From: Ferruginibacter sp.
Lineage (GTDB): Bacteria; Bacteroidota; Bacteroidia; Chitinophagales; Chitinophagaceae
Direction of reading: 5' to 3'
Assembly (NCBI GenBank): GCA_025350645.1
Contig: JANXXM010000079.1
Span: 1 to 56,862 of the forward strand
Length of the DNA stretch: 56,862 nt
Shown here in pieces: positions 1 to 8,856 of this stretch. The position numbers and the translations under genes are program-made. Position 1 is the stretch's first letter, and each line of letters begins with the position of its first letter. The notes beneath the pieces were generated by a model that was not told where the DNA came from, did not search any database, and worked only from the letters and a program-made list of their open reading frames with translations.

Positions 1-2334
1 GAAGTAGTTTTTGGTAAAAACAAAAAATATGCAGGAATTATAAAAAAAATAATTAGAGAGCAACCCGTTTACAAAACAAAATCGATTTTAAATATTTTGG
101 ATGATCTGCCTTTGCTATACCCGCAGCAGTTAACATTGTGGCAGTGGATGAGCGAATATTACATGTGCGCAGAAGGTGAAGTAATGGCTGCTGCATTGCC
201 GGCAAATTTTAAACTAAGCAGTGAAACGGTATTAATATTTAATGATGAACATGGAGATGATTTTAGCGACCTTGGTAATGAAGAATTTTTGGTGGCAGAG
301 GCATTACTTATAAAAAAACAATTGCAGCTTACCGAAGTGCAGCAAATATTAGATGCCAACCATGTGTACCCGGTTATAAAAAAACTGATTGATAAAAAAG
401 TTTGTTTTATTTGGGAAGAACTAAACGAGCGGTATAAAATAAAAAAAGAAAATTACGTAATACTAAACCCGCAGTTTGCTGGCGAAGAAGCCTTAAGTTT
501 ATTATTAAATGACTGGAAAGGTGCACCTAAACAGATGGAATTGCTGCTCGCATTTTTACACCTTAGTAAAACAGAGAGTGAAGTTACACAAACGGCATTG
601 CTAAAAAAATCTGGTGCTACGCCTGCTCAATTAAAAGGCCTTGCAGATAAAAAAGTATTAATAATAGAAAAGCGAAGTATAGACAGAATAAAATCTTTAC
701 CCAAAAATGTAAAGGTAAATTTTGATTTGAGTGCAGCGCAGGAAATTTGTTTTCAGCAGGTAAAGAATGTTTTTACAGAAAAAAATGTGTGCCTGCTGCA
801 TGGAGTAACAGGAAGTGGTAAAACGCAAATTTATGTGAAGCTGATGGAGCAATATTTTACACAAGGCAGGCAGGTGCTGTATTTGCTGCCGGAGATTGCT
901 TTAACTGCACAGATCATTCGCAGGCTGCAAATACATTTTGGTGGTAATATTGCCATTTATCATTCTAAATTTAATAACCAGGAGCGAATAGAATTATGGA
1001 ATAAAATAAGAACCGGAGAGATAAAAATTATTCTTGGAGCAAGGAGTTCACTTTTTCTTCCGTTTAAAGATTTGGGGTTAATAATTGTGGATGAAGAACA
1101 TGACAGTTCTTATAAACAGCAAGACCCTGCACCGAGGTATAATGCCCGGGATGCCGCCATTTTTTACGCCGGTTTATTTGGGGCAAAAACGTTATTGGGT
1201 AGTGCCACACCTTCTTTGGAAAGTTACTACAATGCAAAACAATATAAATATGGGCTGGTTTATTTAGCAGAACGTTTTGGCGGAATAAAATTACCAGATA
1301 TAGAAATCATAAATACAAGAGAGGTAGTGCAAAAAGGAAAAGTGATGATAAGCCCGCAATTAAAAGATGCCATACAAAAAGCAGTAGAAGGAGACAGGCA
1401 GGTGATACTTTTTCAAAACAGAAGAGGCTACAATCCTTACCTAATATGCGGTAGCTGTGGTTATATACCTCAATGTGTACACTGTGATGTATCACTTACT
1501 TTACACAAATACAGCAATAAATTGCATTGCCATTATTGCGGCAGCACTTATCCTAAATTAGTTATCTGCCCGGCATGCGGCAGTAATGACTGGCTGGAAA
1601 AAAACTTTGGTACAGAAAAAATTGAAGAGCAGTTAGAGAATGATTTTTCCAATTTTAAAATTGCAAGAATGGATGTGGATAGTGTGCGTGGCAAAACGGC
1701 GCATGATAATCTTATACATTTATTTGAGCAGCAGCGCCTGGATATTTTAGTAGGAACACAAATGGTTGTAAAGGGGCTGGACTTTGATAAAGTGAGCCTG
1801 GTTGGTGTGCTGGATGCAGATGGTTTACTGAGCTTTGCAGATTTTCGGGTTAATGAAAGAGCTTTTCAGTTAATGGAGCAGGTGAGCGGCAGAGCCGGAA
1901 GAAAATTTGAGCAGGGAAAAGTTTTGATACAGGCAATAAACATAAAACACCCTGTATTGCAATTGGTACAGCAGCATGATTTTGAAAAGTTTTATGAATA
2001 TGAAATAGTAAACAGAAGAGAATTTTTTTATCCACCTTTTAGCAGGGTGGTGATGATAATGCTAAAGCACAAGGATAAAGAAATAGTATATGCTGCGGCA
2101 GAAAAACTGGCTGCATTATTATCGCAGGATTTAAAAAAATTTATTACCGGGCCCGCTGCACCTATGGTTGGGAGGTTGCGAAATTTATATCTCATGGAGC
2201 TTATGATAAAATTGCCCAAAGAAACAGGCATGAGTGGAACATACAGAAAGGTAATTCGTAATCATATTAATTTATTGCTAAGCGAAAAACATTTTAAAAG
2301 TGTGTGGGTAACGGTGGATGTGGATCCTTTTTAA
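1..2334 (+). CDS. priA: Primosomal protein N' (PriA helicase), 5' partial
   Basis: PriA is the superfamily 2 DNA helicase that reloads the replisome at stalled forks. The reading frame is open from base 1 (first codon GAA), so the true start lies left of the window; the visible 777 residues are close to a full PriA, missing only the extreme N-terminus. Seen in order: the N-terminal DNA-binding part (VVFGKNKKYAGI), a Walker A motif GVTGSGKT near bases 801-825, the DEEH box (IIVDEEHDSSYKQQ), a zinc-binding region with four CxxC pairs (CGSCG, CVHC, CHYC, CPAC) near bases 1449-1585, and helicase motifs GTQMVVKGLDFD and QVSGRAGR. All catalytic motifs are intact. murB follows about 40 bases downstream on the same strand, so the two may be co-transcribed. 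The family assignment is secure. Confidence 0.96.
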   Translation, partial: EVVFGKNKKYAGIIKKIIREQPVYKTKSILNILDDLPLLYPQQLTLWQWMSEYYMCAEGEVMAAALPANFKLSSETVLIFNDEHGDDFSDLGNEEFLVAEALLIKKQLQLTEVQQILDANHVYPVIKKLIDKKVCFIWEELNERYKIKKENYVILNPQFAGEEALSLLLNDWKGAPKQMELLLAFLHLSKTESEVTQTALLKKSGATPAQLKGLADKKVLIIEKRSIDRIKSLPKNVKVNFDLSAAQEICFQQVKNVFTEKNVCLLHGVTGSGKTQIYVKLMEQYFTQGRQVLYLLPEIALTAQIIRRLQIHFGGNIAIYHSKFNNQERIELWNKIRTGEIKIILGARSSLFLPFKDLGLIIVDEEHDSSYKQQDPAPRYNARDAAIFYAGLFGAKTLLGSATPSLESYYNAKQYKYGLVYLAERFGGIKLPDIEIINTREVVQKGKVMISPQLKDAIQKAVEGDRQVILFQNRRGYNPYLICGSCGYIPQCVHCDVSLTLHKYSNKLHCHYCGSTYPKLVICPACGSNDWLEKNFGTEKIEEQLENDFSNFKIARMDVDSVRGKTAHDNLIHLFEQQRLDILVGTQMVVKGLDFDKVSLVGVLDADGLLSFADFRVNERAFQLMEQVSGRAGRKFEQGKVLIQAINIKHPVLQLVQQHDFEKFYEYEIVNRREFFYPPFSRVVMIMLKHKDKEIVYAAAEKLAALLSQDLKKFITGPAAPMVGRLRNLYLMELMIKLPKETGMSGTYRKVIRNHINLLLSEKHFKSVWVTVDVDPF

Positions 2335-2372
2335 AATATCTTTTTTCACTTATTGAAGTAAAAAAAATAAAA

Positions 2373-3401
2373 ATGAATTTCAAAGAAAATTTTTCTTTAA
2401 AACAGTTAAATACATTCGGTATAAATGTAACGGCAAAGTATTTTAACACCTTTAATAATATTGAAGAACTGGCTGAAATTTTATATGATAAAGAAATGAA
2501 AAAGGAAAACCGCCAACTGCCAACACTTTTCCTCGGCGGCGGTAGCAATATCCTTTTCACAAAAAACTTTGATGGGTTAGTTTTAAAAAATGAAATTATT
2601 GGGATAAAAAAAATTAATGAAGATGCAGATTATGTATACGTGCGTAGTGGTGCAGGCGTGGGCTGGCACGAGTTTATTTTATTTTGTATAAAAAATAATT
2701 TTGCAGGAGCAGAAAATCTTTCATTAATACCAGGGAATGTAGGCGCAAGCCCTATGCAGAATATTGGAGCCTATGGTGTGGAATTAAAAGATATTTTTTA
2801 TGAATTGGAAGCCTATAATATTCATGAAAAAAAAACAGTTGTCTTTTCTAAAAATGATTGTGCATTCGGTTATAGAGAAAGCGCTTTTAAAAATAAATAT
2901 AAAGGACAATTTGTAATTACATCGGTTACTTTCCGGTTGAATAAAATCCCTGTATTCAATACAAGTTATGGTGCAATTGAGGAGGAGCTAGCGAAGATGA
3001 AGATTGAGCAGGTAACTATTAAAGCTATATCAGACGCCGTTATCAGTATCCGTAAAAGTAAACTGCCCGACCCCGCTGTTATTGGAAATGCCGGCAGTTT
3101 TTTTAAAAATCCTGCAATCAGTAATGAACAATTTCAACAATTAAAAAAAACTTTCCCCAACATAATAGGATACCCGGTAAATGAGAATGAAACCAAACTG
3201 GCAGCAGGCTGGCTAATAGAAGAGTGTGGTTGGAAAGGCTATAGAAAAGATGATGCAGGTTGCCACGAAAAACAAGCACTTGTTCTTGTAAATTATGGTA
3301 ACGCAAGTGGTGATGAAATTTTGCAGCTAAGCCAAAAAATAATTGAATCTGTAAATAATCGTTTTTTTGTGAAACTTGAAAGAGAGGTAAATATTATATA
3401 A
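2373..3401 (+). CDS. murB: UDP-N-acetylenolpyruvoylglucosamine reductase
   Basis: MurB is the FAD enzyme that uses NADPH to reduce UDP-GlcNAc-enolpyruvate to UDP-MurNAc in the cytoplasmic stage of peptidoglycan synthesis. The start is the ATG giving MNFKENFSLKQLNTFG; an in-frame extension upstream overlaps priA and has no MurB character. The 342-residue length suits the E. coli-like type I enzyme. Motifs seen: the FAD-binding LGGGSNILF, the second flavin segment LIPGNVGASPMQNIGAYG, the type I insert with FGYRES, the catalytic serine in GNAGSFFKNP, and the C-terminal AAGWLIEECGWKG that carries the conserved glutamate. No defect is visible. It sits directly behind priA with a short A-rich spacer. 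Confidence 0.96.
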   Translation: MNFKENFSLKQLNTFGINVTAKYFNTFNNIEELAEILYDKEMKKENRQLPTLFLGGGSNILFTKNFDGLVLKNEIIGIKKINEDADYVYVRSGAGVGWHEFILFCIKNNFAGAENLSLIPGNVGASPMQNIGAYGVELKDIFYELEAYNIHEKKTVVFSKNDCAFGYRESAFKNKYKGQFVITSVTFRLNKIPVFNTSYGAIEEELAKMKIEQVTIKAISDAVISIRKSKLPDPAVIGNAGSFFKNPAISNEQFQQLKKTFPNIIGYPVNENETKLAAGWLIEECGWKGYRKDDAGCHEKQALVLVNYGNASGDEILQLSQKIIESVNNRFFVKLEREVNII

Positions 3402-3408
3402 AGTTAAT

Positions 3409-3436
3409 TTTGATTTAACATGCAGCATTAACTTTG
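3409..3436 (+). promoter_or_regulatory. Candidate Bacteroidota promoter (TTTG, 16 nt, TAACTTTG)
   Basis: TTTG at 3409-3412 followed after 16 bases by TAACTTTG at 3429-3436 fits the Bacteroidota -33 (TTTG) and -7 (TAnnTTTG) elements. It would drive the barrel protein gene at 3536 with a leader of roughly 95 bases that contains the palindrome at 3462-3477. Confidence 0.45.
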
Positions 3437-3461
3437 CAAAAATCATCTACAGTCTTTATTT

Positions 3462-3477
3462 GTTGACATTTGTCAAC
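3462..3477. promoter_or_regulatory. Perfect palindrome, operator-like
   Basis: GTTGACA-TT-TGTCAAC is a perfect inverted repeat with 7-base arms. It lies between the candidate promoter at 3409-3436 and the start at 3536, where a bound dimeric repressor could block transcription. The cognate regulator is not identified and none is encoded next to it. Confidence 0.4.
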
Positions 3478-3535
3478 GTATTTGCACAAAACTTAACTTA
3501 ATTTCAATTCTATTTTATCAAACTAAATTTTTTTT

Positions 3536-4057
3536 ATGAAATCAATTTCCACATCACTTATTTGTTGTTTTCTTTTTTTTGTATCTAGTGCTCAAACAGC
3601 AGCAAAGTCTGTTTATGCAGAGTTAGGAGGCCCTGGTATCTTTTCCGCAAACTATGATATGCGTTTAATGAAAAAAGAGGATGGACTTGGTTTTAGGGTT
3701 GGTATAGGCGGTTTTTCAATAAAACAGAATTACAACAATGGTAATAATACCCCAGCATATGATAAGGCTACTGTATTATTTATACCTCTTGAAATAAATT
3801 ATTTGTTAGGAAAAGACAGCAGGCATTATTTTGAAATTGGCGGAGGGGCTACCATTGTATCTGCAAGTAGTAAAACAGTTGATATAAATTTTTCTGATAA
3901 CGAGAAATTCAATTCTACTTTTGGGCATTTATATTTTGGATACAGATTACAACCAAAAGAAGGTGGTTTTCTTTTTAGAGCAGGAATAACACCCGTATTT
4001 GGTAAAGGATATTTTCTTCCTTACTTACCAGGTATTTCTTTCGGATACAAATTTTAA
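3536..4057 (+). CDS. Small secreted outer-membrane beta-barrel-like protein, function unknown
   Basis: A 173-residue protein with a clear signal peptide (MKSISTSLICCFLFFVSSAQT, hydrophobic stretch then SAQ). The mature part alternates hydrophobic and polar residues with many Gly and aromatic residues (GFRVGIGGFSIKQNY, HYFEIGGGAT, LYFGYRLQPKEGGFLFRAG) and ends GISFGYKF with a terminal Phe, as in outer-membrane barrels. I recognise no specific family. It stands alone, with a promoter-like element and palindrome upstream and a strong hairpin downstream, so it is probably monocistronic. Confidence 0.7.
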   Translation: MKSISTSLICCFLFFVSSAQTAAKSVYAELGGPGIFSANYDMRLMKKEDGLGFRVGIGGFSIKQNYNNGNNTPAYDKATVLFIPLEINYLLGKDSRHYFEIGGGATIVSASSKTVDINFSDNEKFNSTFGHLYFGYRLQPKEGGFLFRAGITPVFGKGYFLPYLPGISFGYKF

Positions 4058-4081
4058 TATTCAAAAAAGTTAAGGAAATAT

Positions 4082-4106
4082 AAAGGCGCAACTTAGTTGC
4101 GCCTTT
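4082..4106. terminator. Bidirectional terminator hairpin
   Basis: Perfect 11-base stem (AAAGGCGCAAC / GTTGCGCCTTT) with a TTA loop, A-rich on the left and T-rich on the right. It sits between two convergent genes ending at 4057 and 4125 and can terminate both. Confidence 0.85.
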
Positions 4107-4124
4107 ATTATAAAAATAAATATC

Positions 4125-5645
4125 CTAAAAATCATCTTCCGTTAAATCTTCTTCACTAAAATGCTCACTGCCCATATTCATCATGCTTCCCATCAGGTCT
4201 TTAAATTCTATTTTACCTTCAATAATTTTTTTACTTATGAGGGAGTGTGCAGCAAGTCCGTGTAATACAAATTCCATCAATAGGGCTGTTTCTTTTTCAG
4301 TAAGATTGCCATACATTTTTTTTACCAGCGCATGAAGTCCGCTTACCTTGTATAAAATCTGTACTTTATCTTCATCCTTTGTTTCTAAAAAAAGGTTTAG
4401 TGCATTGCCACTGTCAAACCAGGCCAGTATTGCTTTGTAAGGGTTTTCCGGCGCAGCCTCTTTTCCTCTTTTCTTTTTTAGTTTTTCAGGATCGGGAAAG
4501 TATTGTTTAAATTGAGTACGAATGGCTTTCTCCAATAAATTAAAGGAAACCTGAAAAGGGCCTTCCTGTTCTCCTTCATAAACCAATTCTATTTTTCCGG
4601 TAATGGATGGTATAATTCCGGTAAGATCGCTCATCCAAACCTGTGTGGTTTGCTCATCGTTTATTATAGCCCTGCGTTCTGCGGCACTTACTGCATTTTC
4701 GTAAGCAGCAATGGTAAGCCTTGCACTTACGCCACTTTTCTTATCTACAAACTCACTGTCCCTTGCTTCAAAAGCTACCTGCTCTATCAATCTTTTTATA
4801 AGATCGCTTACTACTACTTTTTCTTTTTGCGCATCGTTTATTGCCGCTTCCTGTTCTGTAATCTGCAAAGCAGTTTCTAATGTTTTAGGATAGTGCGTAA
4901 GAATCTGACTTTCTATTCTGTCTTTTAGTGGCGTTACAATACTTCCCCTGTTCGTATAATCTTCGGGGTTTGCTGTAAATACAAACAGTACATCTAATGG
5001 TAACCGCAGTTTAAAACCACGTATCTGCAAATCTCCTTCTTCCAAAATATTAAATAAAGAAACTTGTATCCTGGCCTGCAGATCGGGCAATTCGTTTATT
5101 ACGAAAATACAACGGTTGCTGCGGGGTATAATACCATAATGCAATACACGTTCATCAGCAAAATTTAATTTTAAATTGGCTGCTTTTATGGGGTCAATAT
5201 CGCCAATAAGATCTGCCACGCTCACATCTGGCGTTGCCAGTTTTTCTCCATAGCGTGCACTCCGGTGCAGCCATTCAATAGGCGTTTCATCTCCTTTTTC
5301 TGCGATTAAATTTACCGCATAAACGGATATCGGTTTTAAGGGGTCATCATTTATTTCACTGCCAGCCACTACAGGAATATACTCATCCAGCAAAGCAATC
5401 ATTTGCCTTGCCATACGGGTTTTTGCCTGCCCCCGCAGTCCAAGAAAAAGCATATTGTGCCTGCTTAATAATGCCCGCTCTGTATCAGGTATTACCGTAT
5501 CCTCATATCCTAAAATACCGGGAAAAGGATTTTCTTTTGCTTTAATTTTTACGATAAGATTATCTCTTATTTCATCTTTAATAGATTTTGATGTGTAGCC
5601 GCTGTTTTTTAATTTGCCTAGCGTTGTTGGTTTTTTATCAATCAT
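4125..5645 (-). CDS. MoxR/magnesium-chelatase-like AAA+ ATPase
   Basis: A 506-residue AAA+ ATPase of the MoxR/BchI-like group. Such ATPases work with VWA-domain partners as metal-insertion or chaperone-like machines. Seen: Walker A GLRGQAKT (residues 69-76), a Walker B-like strand CIFVINELPDL (about 179-189) in which the usual Asp is Asn before the Glu, a sensor-1-type Asn in FVFTANPEDY (about 221-230), and a following Arg-bearing segment TPLKDRIESQI. The C-terminal 150 residues are acidic and probably form the lid and partner-binding part. The gene for a VWA protein lies 154 bases upstream on the same strand, as in RavA-ViaA and BchI-BchD pairs. The organism shows no sign of chlorophyll synthesis, so a literal Mg-chelatase role is unlikely. 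The substrate is unknown. Confidence 0.85.
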   Translation of the reverse strand: MIDKKPTTLGKLKNSGYTSKSIKDEIRDNLIVKIKAKENPFPGILGYEDTVIPDTERALLSRHNMLFLGLRGQAKTRMARQMIALLDEYIPVVAGSEINDDPLKPISVYAVNLIAEKGDETPIEWLHRSARYGEKLATPDVSVADLIGDIDPIKAANLKLNFADERVLHYGIIPRSNRCIFVINELPDLQARIQVSLFNILEEGDLQIRGFKLRLPLDVLFVFTANPEDYTNRGSIVTPLKDRIESQILTHYPKTLETALQITEQEAAINDAQKEKVVVSDLIKRLIEQVAFEARDSEFVDKKSGVSARLTIAAYENAVSAAERRAIINDEQTTQVWMSDLTGIIPSITGKIELVYEGEQEGPFQVSFNLLEKAIRTQFKQYFPDPEKLKKKRGKEAAPENPYKAILAWFDSGNALNLFLETKDEDKVQILYKVSGLHALVKKMYGNLTEKETALLMEFVLHGLAAHSLISKKIIEGKIEFKDLMGSMMNMGSEHFSEEDLTEDDF

Positions 5646-5799
5646 CTTTTATTATTACTGTTTTATTTTTTAATTTTTATTTCAAGATTTTTGCCAATAA
5701 GGCGTTTTGTCTTTTAAATTTCACTTTACGGTCTTTATTGCTGATATAACGCAAAGCTGTTTTCTTTTAAATTTTATTTTCGTAATTTATTTGTTGAAA

Positions 5800-6897
5800 T
5801 TAATAAACCGTTTTCCGCTTCCCGCTTTCAAAATCTTTAAAAATAAATGCACCCAGTTTATCCAGCGAAGCAAAAAAAGCCTTGCCATTATTAGTTTCTG
5901 TAAATTCCTGTACAAACTGCTGCAGGTAAGGATCGCTGGCAATCATAAAAGTTGTAATAGGTATTTTTAATTTTTTGCATTGTGTAGCAAGGCTCATGCA
6001 CCGGGTAAGTATTTTTCTATCTACACCAAAGCTGTTTTTATAATATTGTTTACCCACTTTTAAACAGGTGGGCTTGCCGTCTGTAATCATAAAAATTTGT
6101 TTATTGGGGTTGCGCCTGCGGCGCAAAAGATCCATGGCAAGCTCCAGGCCAGCAACAGTATTGGTATGATAAGGCCCTACCTGTAAATACGGTAAATCCT
6201 TTACTTCTATGGTCCATGCATCATTACCAAATACTACAATATCCAACGTATCTTTCGGGTATTTCGTTTTTATTAATTCGCTTAGTGCCATGGCCACTTT
6301 TTTTGCAGGCGTTATCCTGTCTTCGCCATACAAAATCATAGAGTGAGAAATATCTATCATCAGCACTGTAGATGTCTGCGATTTAAAATCTGTTTCTCTT
6401 ATTTCCAGGTCATCTTCCTGCATGCGAAAGCTATCTATGCCATGGTTTATTTGTGCATTGCGTATAGAATTTGTAAAGTCAATTTGCTCCATTGTATCAC
6501 CAAACTGAAAAGGCCTTGTTTCCGGATTTATTTCATCTCCGCCACCGGGTTTAAAGGTTTGGTGATTGCCTTGTTTCGTTTTTTTTAATTTACCAAAAAT
6601 TTCTTCCAGGCTTTTTTTTCGAATAGTTTGCTCCGTTTTTGGGGTAATTTTTATTTCACCTTTTTCATTATCCTCTGTTATATATCCTTTGTTTTTGAGG
6701 TCTTCTAAAAAATCGCCAATACCATAATCTTTATTGGTGAGTTTATATTCTTTGTCCAGTTCATTAAGCCACTGCATAGCTTCATTAAAATCGCCGCTGG
6801 TGTGGGTAAGCAGTTGAGTAAAAACATCCAGGAGTTTTTCAAAATCTCCTTTTGCGTTTTCCGCAGGATTATATTTAGAGAAATTAAAACCGTTCAT
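5800..6897 (-). CDS. VWA-domain partner of the MoxR-type ATPase
   Basis: A 365-residue protein with a helical N-terminal half (about 1-170) and a von Willebrand A domain (about 175-355). The MIDAS metal site is complete: D182-x-S184-x-S186 in MIDISHSM, threonines in GPYHTNT (about 242-247) and the Asp of ITDGKPT (D273). There is no signal peptide or membrane segment, so it should be cytoplasmic. It is the promoter-proximal gene of a two-gene unit with the ATPase at 4125-5645. By family precedent the VWA protein binds a metal-dependent client and the ATPase remodels it; the client is not identifiable here. The ATG start lies just inside an AT-rich inverted repeat at 6905-6923. Confidence 0.88.
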   Translation of the reverse strand: MNGFNFSKYNPAENAKGDFEKLLDVFTQLLTHTSGDFNEAMQWLNELDKEYKLTNKDYGIGDFLEDLKNKGYITEDNEKGEIKITPKTEQTIRKKSLEEIFGKLKKTKQGNHQTFKPGGGDEINPETRPFQFGDTMEQIDFTNSIRNAQINHGIDSFRMQEDDLEIRETDFKSQTSTVLMIDISHSMILYGEDRITPAKKVAMALSELIKTKYPKDTLDIVVFGNDAWTIEVKDLPYLQVGPYHTNTVAGLELAMDLLRRRRNPNKQIFMITDGKPTCLKVGKQYYKNSFGVDRKILTRCMSLATQCKKLKIPITTFMIASDPYLQQFVQEFTETNNGKAFFASLDKLGAFIFKDFESGKRKTVY

Positions 6898-6904
6898 AGG
6901 ATGA

Positions 6905-6923
6905 TTAATTAAGCATTAATTAA
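6905..6923. repeat. AT-rich inverted repeat before the VWA gene
   Basis: TTAATTAA-GCA-TTAATTAA, 8-base arms with a 3-base spacer, ending 7 bases before the VWA gene start. It could be an operator or mRNA hairpin, but each arm is itself palindromic and AT-only, so chance is plausible. Confidence 0.3.
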
Positions 6924-7029
6924 AAAAATTGCAGGAAAACTATTTTAAAAGCCATTAATATTTTGGCTAATTTTTTATATTTTCCAGGTGCAATTTACAA
7001 CACAAAAAATTCGTTTTACAACAAAACAA

Positions 7030-7059
7030 AAAACCCTTTAGTTAATTTTAAAGGGTTTT
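7030..7059 (-). terminator. Terminator for guaB
   Basis: An 11-base stem (AAAACCCTTTA / TAAAGGGTTTT, loop of 8) followed on the minus strand by a T-rich run. It lies about 220 bases beyond the guaB stop, between guaB and the VWA gene, and best fits transcription coming from guaB. Confidence 0.65.
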
Positions 7060-7276
7060 CGTATTTCGTAAATTTATTGAAGTAGCTCACATTGTATATC
7101 TTCTTTTTTTCTCAAAGTTAATTGTTGGTATGCCGCAAAAAGCCGCTGCTAAAGTGGCTGTCGGTATTCTTATGTTACACATTAATGCATAGGTTACTCA
7201 AAATTATTGTTATAAACCTTTGCCCTTAATTCAAACAAAAATCCATTCTTATTGTCCACTGCCAACTGGTTACGCT
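7060..7276. other. Intergenic region, no gene recognised
   Basis: Together with 6898-7029 this forms a 379-base gap between two minus-strand genes. Apart from the hairpin at 7030-7059 and the inverted repeat at 6905-6923 I see nothing definite. A slightly GC-richer patch near 7131-7170 (CCGCAAAAAGCCGCTGC) would lie in the guaB 3' untranslated region and has no coding frame of note. Confidence 0.4.
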
Positions 7277-8770
7277 CTACCTGCTATAATTAGGCGCTTC
7301 TTTAGTAATAGCAATATCATGCGCATGGCTTTCTTTCATACCTGCATTGGTAATTTTTACAAACGTTCCCCTTTGTTGCAGGGCTTTAATATTTTCTGCA
7401 CCACAATAACCCATACCCGCTTTTAAGCCGCCGGTGTATTGATGTGTAACTTCCCGCAGACTTCCTTTAAAAGCTACTCTACCTTCTATGCCTTCGGGTA
7501 CAAACTTTTTTATATCATCTTCCACATCCTGAAAATAACGATCGCTGCTGCCTTGCGCCATTGCACCGAGCGAGCCCATGCCACGGTATTGTTTAAATTT
7601 GCGGCCTTCGTAAATAATTGTTTCGCCGGGGCTTTCTTCGGTACCGGCAAAAACATTACCCATCATTACGCAGGTAGCACCGGCGGCAATGGCTTTTACC
7701 ATATCCCCGGTATACCGAATACCGCCATCGCTTATAATACCAATATTTTTATTTTTAAGTGCCAATGCTGCTTCCATTACCGCTGTAATCTGTGGTACAC
7801 CTGTGCCTGCCACCACACGTGTGGTACATATAGAACCCGGGCCTATACCCACTTTCACGGCATCTGCACCTGCATCTGCCAAAGCTTTTGCACCTGCGGC
7901 TGTTGCTACATTTCCGGCAATAATATCTGTATGTTTAAATTGTTTTTTTATCGCTTTCAGCATATCTATAACGCCTTTTGTATGGCCATGTGCACTATCC
8001 AGGCAAATAACATCTACCCCTGCTTTATGTAATGCTTCCACACGCTGCATAGTATCGTAGGTAATACCTACGCCCGCACCTACGAGTAAGCGGCCAAAGG
8101 AATCTTTTACTGCATGCGGATGACTTTTTAATTTTAAAATATCACCAAATGTTACCAGCCCTATTAATTTACCAGCTTTATTTATTACAGGTAATTTTTC
8201 AATTTTATTTTTCTTAAAAATGAGTTCTGCTTTTTTAAGATCAGTGCCTTCCGGTGCTGTAATGAGATTTTCTTTTGTCATTACTTCGCTCACTTTTTGC
8301 TTAAGATTTGTTTCAAAACGAAGGTCTCTGTTGGTGAGTATCCCCACCAGTTTATGCTGTGCATCCACAATGGGTATGCCACCTATTTTATTTTCTCTCA
8401 TCAGGCGTAAAGCCTCGCCAATGGTAGCATCTGGCGATAAGGTTACGGGGTCCAGTATCAAGCCGTTCTCACTTCTTTTTACTTTACGCACCTGGTCTGC
8501 CTGATGCTCTATGCTCATATTTTTATGCAAAATCCCAAGACCTCCTTCTCTTGCCAGTGCAACTGCAAGTTGTGCTTCGGTAACGGTATCCATTGCCGCA
8601 CTAAGCATGGGGATATTAAGGGTGATTTTTTTAGTGAGCATAGTTTGTATGTTCACATCTCTGGGTAAAACATCAGAATAGGCCGGAACTAAAAGTACAT
8701 CATCAAATGTGAGCCCTTCGCCAAAAAATTTGTTGGGATTGCTGTTTGCAGGAGATTTTTTTGTTGCCAT
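7277..8770 (-). CDS. guaB: Inosine-5'-monophosphate dehydrogenase
   Basis: IMPDH oxidises IMP to XMP with NAD+, the committed step of GTP synthesis. The 497-residue protein is full length. The start is ATG at 8770 (MATKKSPA); a TTG two codons upstream overlaps the promoter box and is not preferred. Seen: N-terminal barrel start [15 protein letters not shown], two CBS repeats (about 105-160 and 165-220, including GGIPIVD and EKLPVIN), the NAD-site Asp in DSAHGHT, the catalytic Cys loop GPGSICTTR (Cys about 315), [11 protein letters not shown], the [13 protein letters not shown] phosphate site and the flap [10 protein letters not shown]. All active-site elements are intact. It ends upstream of the hairpin at 7030-7059. 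Confidence 0.97.
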   Translation of the reverse strand: MATKKSPANSNPNKFFGEGLTFDDVLLVPAYSDVLPRDVNIQTMLTKKITLNIPMLSAAMDTVTEAQLAVALAREGGLGILHKNMSIEHQADQVRKVKRSENGLILDPVTLSPDATIGEALRLMRENKIGGIPIVDAQHKLVGILTNRDLRFETNLKQKVSEVMTKENLITAPEGTDLKKAELIFKKNKIEKLPVINKAGKLIGLVTFGDILKLKSHPHAVKDSFGRLLVGAGVGITYDTMQRVEALHKAGVDVICLDSAHGHTKGVIDMLKAIKKQFKHTDIIAGNVATAAGAKALADAGADAVKVGIGPGSICTTRVVAGTGVPQITAVMEAALALKNKNIGIISDGGIRYTGDMVKAIAAGATCVMMGNVFAGTEESPGETIIYEGRKFKQYRGMGSLGAMAQGSSDRYFQDVEDDIKKFVPEGIEGRVAFKGSLREVTHQYTGGLKAGMGYCGAENIKALQQRGTFVKITNAGMKESHAHDIAITKEAPNYSR

Positions 8771-8773
8771 AGG

Positions 8774-8781
8774 CAAAGATA
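8774..8781 (-). promoter_or_regulatory. Candidate -7 box of guaB
   Basis: TATCTTTG on the minus strand matches the Bacteroidota -7 consensus TAnnTTTG exactly and ends 3 bases before the guaB ATG, which would make the transcript nearly leaderless. I see no convincing -33 TTTG. Confidence 0.45.
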
Positions 8782-8856
8782 ATGGAATTAGAAACTAGGA
8801 ATTATTAATTTACAGATAGGATACTGCTAACTGCGCAATGCCCTCTGCTAAATTCT

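Noticed and set aside
4125-6897. Literal magnesium chelatase for chlorophyll synthesis
   Set aside because: No chlorophyll genes or large BchH subunit are present; the pair fits generic MoxR-VWA systems better.
7439-8060. Long plus-strand frames opposite guaB, the largest 197 codons
   Set aside because: They are antisense to conserved guaB sequence, rich in Cys, His and Tyr, and have no family character.
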